Assembly (NCBI GenBank): GCA_035528395.1
Contig: DATKYR010000112.1
Location: 1-64,000, forward strand
DNA length: 64,000 nt
Direction: 5' to 3'
Source of the DNA: NIOZ-UU13 sp035528395
GTDB lineage: Bacteria > Planctomycetota > Phycisphaerae > Sedimentisphaerales > Anaerobacaceae
The notes beneath the pieces are model-generated. The model was not told the DNA's origin, ran no database searches, and saw only the letters and a list, made by a program, of their open reading frames with translations. Positions 36,610 through 44,047 of this stretch are shown in pieces. The position numbers and the translations under genes were made by a program. The first letter of the stretch is position 1. Each line of letters opens with the position of its first letter.

Positions 36610-36773
36610 CCGTGGAACTCCTGCTGTCCATATCGAAATTACCTTCCTTGCATCTGCAATCAGCCATTATATTATACTATCCGGATGAATATAATAACTA
36701 ATTGCTCTCCTGATTACAACTTTTCCTTTATTTTGATTACCGTCTTTTTTGATTAATTTTTCGATTTCTAACG

Positions 36774-36801
36774 TTGATTTAAGACAGACAACTGTTATAA
36801 T
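36774..36801 (+). promoter_or_regulatory. Strong sigma70 promoter (extended -10) of the RAMP-like gene
   Basis: TTGATT (36774-36779), a 16-bp spacer and TATAAT (36796-36801) preceded by TGT form an extended -10 promoter. It ends 34 bp before the start codon. Confidence 0.7.
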
Positions 36802-36835
36802 GGTGTAGTTGAAACTTTTTCTAAAAAGGGGATAT

Positions 36836-37459
36836 ATGAAGATAGAATTAGAATTTATAGAGCCATTGCTCGGAACGTTATCAGGCAATCCTGAAATCGC
36901 TGAGGAGTTCATCGCAGCCAAACATCCAAGTGGGGAAGTGCAAGAAGACGAAGCAGAAGCTATTGAAAACCTACCAGAGATTTTGGAGAAATCCAGCACT
37001 GTATTCCCGCGTGACGAAAAAGGCAAACTATTCATTTGGGATTATCAAATAAAGGGTTTCTTCAAAGATGCGTGTGCGGCAATGATTCACAGCGATGCAA
37101 TGAAAAAAGAGGAGCTAAAGAAATTTCGGCTAACTGAGTATCTGCACAAAAAGACTATTGACCAACTTATATTCGTGTCTCCTCGGCAGATTATTCTGCA
37201 ACTACCCAATAGTTATGACCCTAACAAAATTAAATTTTGCGAAAGGCCATTGCGGGGTCAAACAATGAGAGGGGAGCGTATTGCTCTGGCACGGTCTGAG
37301 CAAGTGCCAGCAGGAACGAAAATTATAATAGATATAGTTACCCTAAATTCCAAATTGGATGAATTTATTAAGCATTGGCTAACATACGGTGCGTTAAGGG
37401 GATTGGGACAATGGCGTAATAGTGGAATGGGTCGTTTTAGTTGGAAAGAGGTTCAATAG
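36836..37459 (+). CDS. Stand-alone protein with RAMP (Cas7/Csm3)-like features
   Basis: This 207-residue protein starts at the ATG that follows AAGGGG by 5 nt. It ends with a glycine-rich signature, LTYGALRGLGQWRNSGMGRFSW (about 180-202), preceded by a strand block AGTKIIIDIVTL. An earlier FIWDYQIKGFFKDA segment (about 65-80) recalls the LKG-type helix of RAMP proteins. That order, with an inner (L/I)KG motif, an aGt-strand and a terminal G-x-G-R-x-G-x-G loop, is typical of Csm3/Cmr-like RNA-binding proteins. Similar stand-alone proteins occur in phage genomes as far as I recall, which I cannot verify here. No other cas gene or CRISPR array is in the window. Immediately downstream (27 bp) begins the GCNNN array, and beyond that a TIR gene. 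RNA binding is inference. Confidence 0.6.
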   Translation: MKIELEFIEPLLGTLSGNPEIAEEFIAAKHPSGEVQEDEAEAIENLPEILEKSSTVFPRDEKGKLFIWDYQIKGFFKDACAAMIHSDAMKKEELKKFRLTEYLHKKTIDQLIFVSPRQIILQLPNSYDPNKIKFCERPLRGQTMRGERIALARSEQVPAGTKIIIDIVTLNSKLDEFIKHWLTYGALRGLGQWRNSGMGRFSWKEVQ

Positions 37460-37486
37460 CTTGCTCAGAAACAAAAACCCTAACCG

Positions 37487-38006
37487 GCAGCACAGGGCAG
37501 AGATAAGCAAGGGCAAAGTAAGTAATACGGAGTAAAAACACGACAAAGGCCCTGCAACAGCGGGGCATGGTGCAGCCAAGCACCGCCTCGCCTCGCAATG
37601 GCCCTGCCCTGCCCGGCAACGCAGTGCAAAGGATAGGCGCTGCCTCGCATAGTCAAGCGTAGCAATGCAAAGGCGTTGCCTTTCTGGGCAAAACTTTGTA
37701 ATGCAGTGCGCGGCAAAGGCAGTGCACGGCTAAGTGCTACAATGCGATGTAAAAGCAGCGCGGAGTGAAGTAGAGCACAGCATGGCAAAGCACTGCAACG
37801 GCCATGCCGGCAAAGGTGCAGCATCGCATAGAAATGCTTTACGAAGCAAGGCATTGCGAAGCAAAGGCGGAGCTTAGCCAGGCGGGGCAGAGCAAAGGCG
37901 CTGCAAGGCGAGGATAGGCATAGCTGAGCAAAAGCGGGGCCGAGCGTGGCGCGGCGCGGCAAAAGCAAGGCGCGGCAATAGTGAAGCAGGGCAATGCGAA
38001 GCAAAG
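37487..38006 (+). repeat. Non-coding array of GCNNN pentamers punctuated by GCAAAR hexamers
   Basis: On the plus strand the sequence divides almost without remainder into pentamers that start with GC, interrupted by the hexamers GCAAAG or GCAAAA. From 37861 the order is GCAAAG, five GCNNN, GCAAAG, six pentamers, GCAAAA, five GCNNN, GCAAAA. Two of these blocks are exactly 31 nt. The three variable bases differ freely, so this is not a simple microsatellite. Pentamer phase is kept for long stretches; for example the 51 bases from the hexamer at 37810 to that at 37861 are one hexamer plus nine pentamers. A 5-nt period is incompatible with a protein code. The strong promoter at 36774 may transcribe it as part of a RAMP-like gene mRNA. 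Function unknown. Confidence 0.85.
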
Positions 38007-38032
38007 AAAAACAACTAAACAGGAAATGAACC

Positions 38033-38061
38033 TTCAGAATAGGCCTGAAAAAACATATAAT
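38033..38061 (+). promoter_or_regulatory. Possible promoter of the TIR gene
   Basis: TTCAGA (38033-38038), a 17-bp spacer and a perfect TATAAT (38056-38061) lie between the array end and the TIR start. The -35 is weak. Confidence 0.45.
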
Positions 38062-38112
38062 GTTTAGCGCTTTAGTTATACAGGTTTGATACATAGAGGG
38101 AGGCACTATCAC

Positions 38113-38919
38113 ATGAAAGTATTCATAAGTTGGTCTGGCAAAACGAGCGGCGAATTGGCAAAGATATTTCGAGATTGGCTCCCCAGCGTTATCCAGGCTG
38201 TAAAACCCTACTACTCCACCGATGACATAGCGAAAGGCATGCGTGGAAATACCGTTATTGCAAAAGAACTCGAGCAAGCCGGTGTTGGTCTTATTTGTTT
38301 AACTCCCGACAATTTGGACGCCCCCTGGATAATGTTTGAGGCAGGTGCCCTTTCCAAAAAACTTGATACCTCACGGGTCTGCCCTATTCTGTTCGCCGGG
38401 CTTGAGACAACCGATTTGAAAGGCCCGCTTGTTCCGTTTCAGGCTGCAAAATTCAACAAAGAAGAGATTCGCAAAATGCTAACCATGGTCAACAAAGAAC
38501 TGGGTGAGGATGCACTAGAGACCAAAGTTCTCGACTCGGTCTTTGAAAAGTGGTGGCCGGATCTCGAACAAAGAGTTGAATCGCTTCTTTCAGAGGCTCC
38601 TGAATCAGCCCCCAGAACGGTACGTAACGACCGGGAGCTCCTCGAAGAAATTCTCACTATAACTCGCTCAATGAGCACACAGGTACGCCTTACAGCCAGC
38701 CTGCAGAGACACGCCGCCCGAGTCAGAGAACCCGGTCAACCCCTTATTGGGTCTACGGAAGCGATTGCGCTTGCATCCTTACTGAAGGAGAAAGGTTGGA
38801 CAGCTAACAGTCTTAGAAGCGTCCTGGAGGCCTTGTCTTTACCGGCCCCGTTTATACATAATGTCCTATTACCGGATGTAGAAGAGCATCCTGAACAACA
38901 AATGTTCCCCCTAAAATAG
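38113..38919 (+). CDS. TIR-domain protein (probable NAD-consuming effector)
   Basis: This 268-residue protein has an N-terminal TIR-2-type domain (residues 1-130). It starts MKVFISWSGKTSGELAKIF, with ICLTPDNL as the fourth strand and W72-IMF-E76-AGAL carrying the Glu expected to be catalytic in NAD-cleaving TIRs. Residues about 150-268 form a helical tail without a recognised domain. The ATG at 38113 is preceded by GAGGGAGG 9 nt upstream, which decides it over an in-frame TTG at 38086. Bacterial TIR proteins often act as abortive-infection effectors. It lies 106 bp after the GCNNN array. No sensor partner such as SIR2, SAVED, Argonaute or NLR is adjacent. Confidence 0.85.
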   Translation: MKVFISWSGKTSGELAKIFRDWLPSVIQAVKPYYSTDDIAKGMRGNTVIAKELEQAGVGLICLTPDNLDAPWIMFEAGALSKKLDTSRVCPILFAGLETTDLKGPLVPFQAAKFNKEEIRKMLTMVNKELGEDALETKVLDSVFEKWWPDLEQRVESLLSEAPESAPRTVRNDRELLEEILTITRSMSTQVRLTASLQRHAARVREPGQPLIGSTEAIALASLLKEKGWTANSLRSVLEALSLPAPFIHNVLLPDVEEHPEQQMFPLK

Positions 38920-39117
38920 ACTGTTTAAGGATTTTTTTGGACATCTCTTTCGTAGTAATTTTCTTCGATACTTTTGAACGTATGACCGCACTCGGAAGCC
39001 TCAGAGCCATAAGATTTTCAAAATCCTTAACTTATCCTGTTTGACCTCCTTAGTTTCAACGAAGGGGGGAGAATCCAGCATCGAGTGCCGAGTCTCGGAC
39101 ATTTATTTAAAATCTAC
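38920..39117. other. Spacer after TIR gene
   Basis: There is no gene here. The region is AT-rich with no clear terminator, and runs up to the promoter at 39118. Confidence 0.4.
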
Positions 39118-39146
39118 TTGAAATCAAACTCAAAATTTGGTATAAT
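39118..39146 (+). promoter_or_regulatory. Near-consensus sigma70 promoter without a coding gene
   Basis: TTGAAA (39118-39123), a 17-bp spacer and TATAAT (39141-39146) are close to ideal. The predicted start of transcription, about 39153, coincides with the first base of a hairpin, and no reading frame with a ribosome site follows. Confidence 0.7.
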
Positions 39147-39152
39147 ACTCAC

Positions 39153-39300
39153 TTGTTAGCCAGCAGGCTAACAAAAACCGCCAGTAGGCGATAGATATAG
39201 CGGAGAACCGCACGTTTTCGTATCAGAAGATACACGCCAAAAAGCATCGTTCATAAATATCGAAGTCAAAGTCAAAGATCCGCCGTCTTTTGGCGGAGTC
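39153..39300 (+). ncRNA. Candidate structured RNA with four AGNA tetraloop hairpins
   Basis: Four hairpins follow one another: a 9-bp stem with AGCA loop (39153-39174), CGCC-AGTA-GGCG (39179-39190), GCGG-AGAA-CCGC (39200-39211) and GTATC-AGAA-GATAC (39220-39233). All stems are perfect and every loop is AGNA. A fifth stem, ATCCGCC/GGCGGAG with a longer loop, lies at about 39280-39298. The transcript would begin at the first stem. The downstream end is uncertain. No known RNA family was recognised. Confidence 0.5.
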
Positions 39301-39361
39301 AATATTGGAGCGAAACGGAAAAACCTTATGGGAATTACCAATCATGAGCATCGAGAATCCA

Positions 39362-39391
39362 ACTTTAGCTCACTTTAGGCACTTTAGCTCA
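39362..39391 (+). repeat. 30-bp dispersed repeat, also near the efp end
   Basis: A 30-base sequence built of CACTTTAG-like units, beginning ACTTTAGCTCACTTTAGG, recurs identically at 63898-63927. It is non-coding in both places. Confidence 0.55.
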
Positions 39392-39449
39392 CTCTTCACT
39401 CTCTCGCACCTCTACATCTGTCGAGGAATCTCTACAAATCAGCCCCTTT

Positions 39450-39855
39450 TTATGCAAAACAAACCCAATTTCCAAGTGGCCAAAATGAACGTAAACTCAT
39501 TAGTAACAATAGAATATAAAAATTTTATCCCGCTGGCGGGGCAAAAAAACAAACCCAAAACAAAGCCAAAACAAACCCAATCTTGTCCGCCGTAGGCGGA
39601 TTCCAAAAAGCCAAAATGAACGTAAACTTAAGTTTAACAAAGGATTACAGAAAAAAAGATGATTTCGTAGTCCGAATAAACAAACCCAATCAAACCCAAT
39701 CTTGTCCGCCGTAGGCGGATTCCGAAATGGCCAAAATGAACGTAAACTCACTTATAACAAAGGATTACAGAAAATACGATGTTTTCGCAGCCCAAAAAAC
39801 AAACCCAATCAAACCCAATCTTGTCCGCCGTAGGCGGATTGCAAAATGAACTTAA
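39450..39855 (+). repeat. 119-bp tandem repeat, about three and a half copies
   Basis: The palindrome TTGTCCGCCGTAGGCGGA recurs at 39583, 39702 and 39821, at exact 119-bp intervals. Each copy also has CCAAAATGAACGTAAACT and AACAAAGGATTACAG. A divergent partial copy starts at about 39453 and a truncated one ends at about 39855. Reading frames through it give peptides containing NKPNFQ and KMNVN. I regard these as repeat-derived rather than genuine proteins. Confidence 0.8.
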
Positions 39856-40008
39856 AATCGCTTGCCGGAAAATCCGGCCACAACCATTTGTTAGACGTTC
39901 TTAGTTTTTTTAGAAGAACCTGGAGCAAGAAATTGCTAAAATAAATTAGCTTTCTCAAATATGTGAAAGCCTGACAATACATAAAACTATAATCAAAGGG
40001 GCTTGAAG

Positions 40009-40995
40009 ATGTCAAAGAACCTAAATCGCCGAGAGTTCTGCAAGAAATCTCTTATTACCTCAGCCGCTGTTACATCGGTCTGCGGTCTTAAAGAGAAAGC
40101 TTTATTAGCAGCTCCCGTCAACCGTACCGCTGCACCGACCCGAAAGGGTTCCGCTGCAGGTTTGCCGATGGGCAAAATCGGCAAGGTTAATATAAGCAGG
40201 TTGATTATCGGCGGTAATCAATTCAGCGGCTGGTCTCATAGCAGGGATTTGAAGTATCTCCGTGAGTTATTCATGGCATACAGCACGGACGAAAAAATCA
40301 TGGAGACCCTTCAGACGGCAGAGGAAAACGGGATAAACACAATTATAACAGCATCGTCGGGATACCTTAATAAATACTGGAAGGAAAGAGGCGGTCAGAT
40401 ACAATGGATTGCCCAGGTCCATCCACAATCAAACGACCTGACAAGTGATATAAAAAGGGCCGTTGATAACGGAGCAATCGGTGCATACGTGCAGGGCGGA
40501 GTCGGAGAGAGTTTTATCAAAAATGGCCGTGTTGACCTGCTCGGCAAGGCTGTAGAGTTCATCAAAGAAAACGGATTAATCGCAGGGATCGGCGGGCATT
40601 CAGTGGAAGTTCCTATTGCGGTCGAAAAGGCACAGATAGACGCTGATTTTTACATGAAAACTCTACATCACGGGAATTATTGGTCCACTACGCCGAAAGA
40701 AAACAGGGTAGAATTTAATGTCGATAGTGGTAGTCCCTACGACCATGATAACATTTGGTCCATTACTCCAGAAAGAACTATCGAATTCATGAGGAAGGTG
40801 GACAAGCCCTGGATATCTTTCAAGGTTCTGGCAGCCGGTGCTATCCATCCGCGAGAAGGCTTTAAGTATGCTTTTGAAAATGGGGCCGATTTTGTCTGTG
40901 CAGGCATGTTTGACTTCCAGATCATAGAAAATGTAATCATTGCCAAAGACATTTTGTCAGACAAAGCGGACAGGCAACGTCCCTGGAAAGCGTGA
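40009..40995 (+). CDS. Tat-exported aldo/keto reductase-like TIM-barrel protein
   Basis: This 328-residue protein has a twin-arginine signal (NRREFCKKSLITSAAVTSV). A TIM-barrel-like body follows with VNISRLIIGGNQFSGW, EENGINTIITASSGY, AQVHPQ and FKVLAAGAIHPREGF. The overall pattern resembles the aldo/keto-reductase-related family common among exported planctomycete proteins. The usual catalytic tetrad was not identified, so enzymatic activity is uncertain. AAAGGGG lies 7 nt before the ATG at 40009. A TTG two codons earlier is an alternative. No operon partner. Confidence 0.7.
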   Translation: MSKNLNRREFCKKSLITSAAVTSVCGLKEKALLAAPVNRTAAPTRKGSAAGLPMGKIGKVNISRLIIGGNQFSGWSHSRDLKYLRELFMAYSTDEKIMETLQTAEENGINTIITASSGYLNKYWKERGGQIQWIAQVHPQSNDLTSDIKRAVDNGAIGAYVQGGVGESFIKNGRVDLLGKAVEFIKENGLIAGIGGHSVEVPIAVEKAQIDADFYMKTLHHGNYWSTTPKENRVEFNVDSGSPYDHDNIWSITPERTIEFMRKVDKPWISFKVLAAGAIHPREGFKYAFENGADFVCAGMFDFQIIENVIIAKDILSDKADRQRPWKA

Positions 40996-41127
40996 TATCA
41001 GTGCGGCTGCTTGTATCGCAGAGGGCATAATCATTTGTCAGGAATTTTATATTCTGCGAGCCAGCGAAGTTTACATTATAAAAGTGATGTCTCCCCCCTT
41101 GGTTCCAACTTCGTATATCTCACAGAA

Positions 41128-42417
41128 CTAATTATCGACAGCATTCTCCGGTCGAGGGCACGCATCCACGAACCCAATCGCCTTTTCGATGAATATTTCA
41201 CCGGTCATCTCACCCAAACACGTTCTGCTAATGTAGTCATAGCGGTCAAAGCTGTTCCAGTCCACCTTTGTCAGAATATAACCAAAAGCATCGTTGGTCA
41301 GACCGAAAAGAAAGTTATGCCTGCCGTGCATCTTGCGCTTCAAATAATAACCGATGTTCGGCAAAGCTTCGCCAGGAATCGTGAGTATCTGAGCATCACC
41401 GAGGTTCACGACGTTGACTTGCGTAGCTATGGTGCCTCTTTCGTTCAGCTCAAAACCTAAAGGGGACAGCTTTATAATGGAGAGTAGAAGCTTATTTTCT
41501 ACCGGGAATTCAACGGTTGTGCTGCTGCAAAACAGCGTGGGATTTTTCAGGACCGGGGCATCGGCAACAATACGGAGAGACTCATCCGCGAGAAGATGGC
41601 CGATGCGGATACATTCATCCCATGTCTGAATATCCTTGCCATCGGGGCCCCGGCAGTCGGCGGTAACCATGCCTCCTATGGCACTATTCACGAAGATACC
41701 GATACCTCCACCCTGCTTCTGAAGGCGGTCATAGAGGGGCCCAACAAAATCCGGGCAGAGGATTCCCTGATTCGGCCCGATTACTTCGGGATGACAGGCA
41801 TAGTTCACGAGAGTAGCCAAAGGCCTGCCCTCAAGATTAAGGACCTGAATGACATGGCATCGAGGGTCATACAGGTTCTCTGCGTAGTAATTGTATGCTA
41901 TCTTGCCTCGTGCCCTGCCGGTAGCGATTCTGACATGCGAAGGCTGTAACCGGCGGACAGCCTGGTTGATGGCGTCAGCCAATTTCGTGCAGACACTATT
42001 GAGGTATTCAATGTCGGCAGCGGTCTGGCCGTTCTCGTTCGGAAAGCCATAGCAGTCCGGCCCGCTGTGGTTGTGGGTGGCGCCGATGAGGATGTTCTCC
42101 GGGGGAATACCAGAAACCTGTTGGCGAACTCTGCTGCAAAGCACGCCGGGAAATCCGAGAAAATCGGTGCTGCAAATTGCAACGCGAGTGTTGTCCTTTT
42201 CAAGAACAAGCGCACGCACCGTTAATTCTCCAATCTTCCGGTCAACAGGCTTAGACGGCCCAACACCACCTGAGACAGGCAGCAGAGGAGCAGGTGTAAC
42301 ATCACAGAATTCAATAGCAGCACGGAATGCCGCCGGCGCGGAACTGGTGTAGATAATACAAATAGCAACCATCACTGTGAGCAATGACGGCTTCAGACTA
42401 TGCCAATTCCTGTTCAT
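41128..42417 (-). CDS. Neutral ceramidase-like exported hydrolase
   Basis: This 429-residue protein has a signal peptide (LLTVMVAICIIYTSSAPAAF). The body matches the neutral/alkaline non-lysosomal ceramidase N-terminal fold: AAIEFCDVTPAPLLPVSGG, STDFLGFP, the zinc-type motif GATHNHSGPD, VNYACHPEVIGPNQGILCPDF and IPGEALPNIGYYL. It lacks the C-terminal immunoglobulin-like domain of true ceramidases, as most planctomycete homologues do. The substrate is unknown and may be a lipid or another amide. It is monocistronic and precedes no related gene. Confidence 0.8.
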   Translation of the reverse strand: MNRNWHSLKPSLLTVMVAICIIYTSSAPAAFRAAIEFCDVTPAPLLPVSGGVGPSKPVDRKIGELTVRALVLEKDNTRVAICSTDFLGFPGVLCSRVRQQVSGIPPENILIGATHNHSGPDCYGFPNENGQTAADIEYLNSVCTKLADAINQAVRRLQPSHVRIATGRARGKIAYNYYAENLYDPRCHVIQVLNLEGRPLATLVNYACHPEVIGPNQGILCPDFVGPLYDRLQKQGGGIGIFVNSAIGGMVTADCRGPDGKDIQTWDECIRIGHLLADESLRIVADAPVLKNPTLFCSSTTVEFPVENKLLLSIIKLSPLGFELNERGTIATQVNVVNLGDAQILTIPGEALPNIGYYLKRKMHGRHNFLFGLTNDAFGYILTKVDWNSFDRYDYISRTCLGEMTGEIFIEKAIGFVDACPRPENAVDN

Positions 42418-42551
42418 ATATTATTTCTCCTTTTCACTGGGTTTGTTTTTATCGCCTGAATTTGCTTGCCATTCACCGACAACCCTTTTCGCCGCGTTGC
42501 AACCTATTGCAATGAGTCGCAACAGGTAGGTAAGGCTACATTCACCGGCGG

Positions 42552-43673
42552 TCAACTTCCATTACACATACTCTCCAGAAACTCCTCGTTGGTAGGGTAC
42601 TTTTTGAGCAATTTGAAGAGAGAGTCCATGGCCCCCCGGGCCCCATAGTTTGACAAAACGCGCCGGAGCGTGGCCAAACCGCCGCTATGGTCCTGGCTGT
42701 AGAGTTTGGCTTCCTTTCGAGTGCCGCTGGCCGGAATGTCGATAGCAGGAAAGATTCTCGCCTCGGCCAAGGACCGGTCGAGGACGAGCTCGCTGTTGCC
42801 CGTTCCCTTGAACTCTTCGAATATCAACTGGTCCATTCGAGAGCCGGTGTTAATCAGACACGTGGCGACGATAGTGACCGAGCCTCCGTTTTCAATGTTA
42901 CGTGCCAGTCCGAAAAGACGACGCGGTACCTCCAGTATGCCCGCTTCCAATCCACCGCTCATAGTGTGGCGGCGCGATGCGCCTCGCCGCCTGGTCCTGT
43001 TGTTGAACGCTCTTCCCAGCCTTGTGAGACTGTCGATTAACAGGACCACCTCACGCCCGCATTCCAGCTCTGTTTGTACATGGGCGAGCATCAGCTCGGC
43101 GAGCTCGGCGTGTTCGTCGGCACTGTGGTCGCTCGGGCTGGCCACCACCTCGGCTCCCTCCACAGCCCTGCGAAAGTGGGTGACTTCCTCCGGTCGCTCA
43201 TCCACCAACAGCACGATAATACGGCTTTCAGGAGAACAGTGGCAAATCGCCTTGACGGTCTGTTCCAGGAGAATGGTCTTTCCCGCCTTGGGCGGCGAGA
43301 CAATCAGCTGACGCGTGCCCTTGCCTATCGGCGCGATGAGGTCAACTATGCGCATGCTTTCCTGGCCGCAAGCGCCCAGGTCAAATCGTTCGTGTGGATC
43401 GATCGCCACCAAATCGGTAAATCGTGTGCGTTTGCTGAAGGCTTCCGGTTGCATGCCCCCCAGGGACTCGATGGATACCAACCTGGATTTGCCTTTCTTC
43501 CGCTCGACCTGACCGGTGACGGCTGCTCCTTCGGCCAGGGCAAAGCGGCGAGTTAGATCGGGGTGGACCATCACTTCGGCCCGGCCCGGCCGATAAGCCC
43601 GGTCCGCGGTCCTGATTGCAAACTGCAGTTTGCTGACACATTTTAGTATTCCAGTTGTCTTATCGGCCATCAA
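42552..43673 (-). CDS. rho: Short Rho-type transcription terminator (no N-terminal helix domain)
   Basis: This 373-residue protein is the Rho ATPase core. It has an S1-like primary RNA-binding part at about 15-75, Walker A SPPKAGKT (126-133), Walker B VVLLIDSLTRL, the Q-loop/R-loop region (FEEFKGTGNSELVLDRSLAEARIFPAIDI) and the C-terminal LRRVLSNYGARGAMDSLF. The N-terminal Rho_N helical domain present in canonical Rho (about 420 residues) is missing, and the protein starts close to the RNA-binding fold. It may be a paralogue or a reduced Rho. No second rho gene is in the window. Confidence 0.9.
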   Translation of the reverse strand: MMADKTTGILKCVSKLQFAIRTADRAYRPGRAEVMVHPDLTRRFALAEGAAVTGQVERKKGKSRLVSIESLGGMQPEAFSKRTRFTDLVAIDPHERFDLGACGQESMRIVDLIAPIGKGTRQLIVSPPKAGKTILLEQTVKAICHCSPESRIIVLLVDERPEEVTHFRRAVEGAEVVASPSDHSADEHAELAELMLAHVQTELECGREVVLLIDSLTRLGRAFNNRTRRRGASRRHTMSGGLEAGILEVPRRLFGLARNIENGGSVTIVATCLINTGSRMDQLIFEEFKGTGNSELVLDRSLAEARIFPAIDIPASGTRKEAKLYSQDHSGGLATLRRVLSNYGARGAMDSLFKLLKKYPTNEEFLESMCNGS

Positions 43674-44047
43674 AAAGTTCCGTGGGCATTTCTACAGAAA
43701 CAAATGGTGATTAAACAAACGCTTGTATTATAACATATTGAACCACGTTTGCAACCCTCGCCCAAAGTTTATGCAGGCGGGTTTCAGCTTTTCATTTTCG
43801 AACCTGTTATCGTGTTCGCTTACAGTTGAAGCACACAGGGTTTAGCCCGCATATTTCATGCTTCCTATGATGCGGTTTCTTTTGGAAATGTTTTGACTGG
43901 CCGTTGAGATAGATAGATTTTTTCTGAGGTGCTCGAACGCGCAAGCTCCTCGATTTCCTATGGCCTCACTGACCGGTTGTATATGCGAACATCATCAATC
44001 AGGCCTAATAAGAAGAAACTGAAAACATCTGGCTTTCAGTACACTAA
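43674..44047. other. Spacer with LamG remnant
   Basis: Only the degraded LamG fragment described separately is visible. The remainder next to the rho start is probably the rho promoter region, but no good -35/-10 pair stands out. Confidence 0.5.
43865..44005 (-). pseudogene. Remnant of a LamG/concanavalin-like domain
   Basis: The minus strand reads GLIDDVRIYNRSVRP, a stop codon, then EIEELARSST in the same frame. Bridging the stop gives the well-known end of LamG domains (GxIDDVRIYNRxLSxxEIxxL). The upstream part of the domain is not recognisable, so it is a decayed fragment. Confidence 0.7.

Noticed and set aside
37487..38006. CRISPR array
   Set aside because: There is no constant repeat separated by unique spacers. 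The units are pentamers with variable bases, and no cas1 or cas2 is present.
37480..38277. Minus-strand open frame of 265 codons across the GCNNN array
   Set aside because: The peptide is Ala/Leu/Cys-rich, produced by the GC-periodic DNA, and its beginning overlaps the TIR gene antisense. It is open because the array has few stop codons on that strand, not because it is coding.
39290..39595. 101-codon plus-strand frame with NKPNFQ/KMNVN peptides
   Set aside because: It is derived from the tandem repeat and its flank, and lacks a ribosome site.
39450..39855. CRISPR array
   Set aside because: The 119-bp period is too long, the whole unit is conserved rather than alternating with unique spacers, and no cas genes adjoin it.
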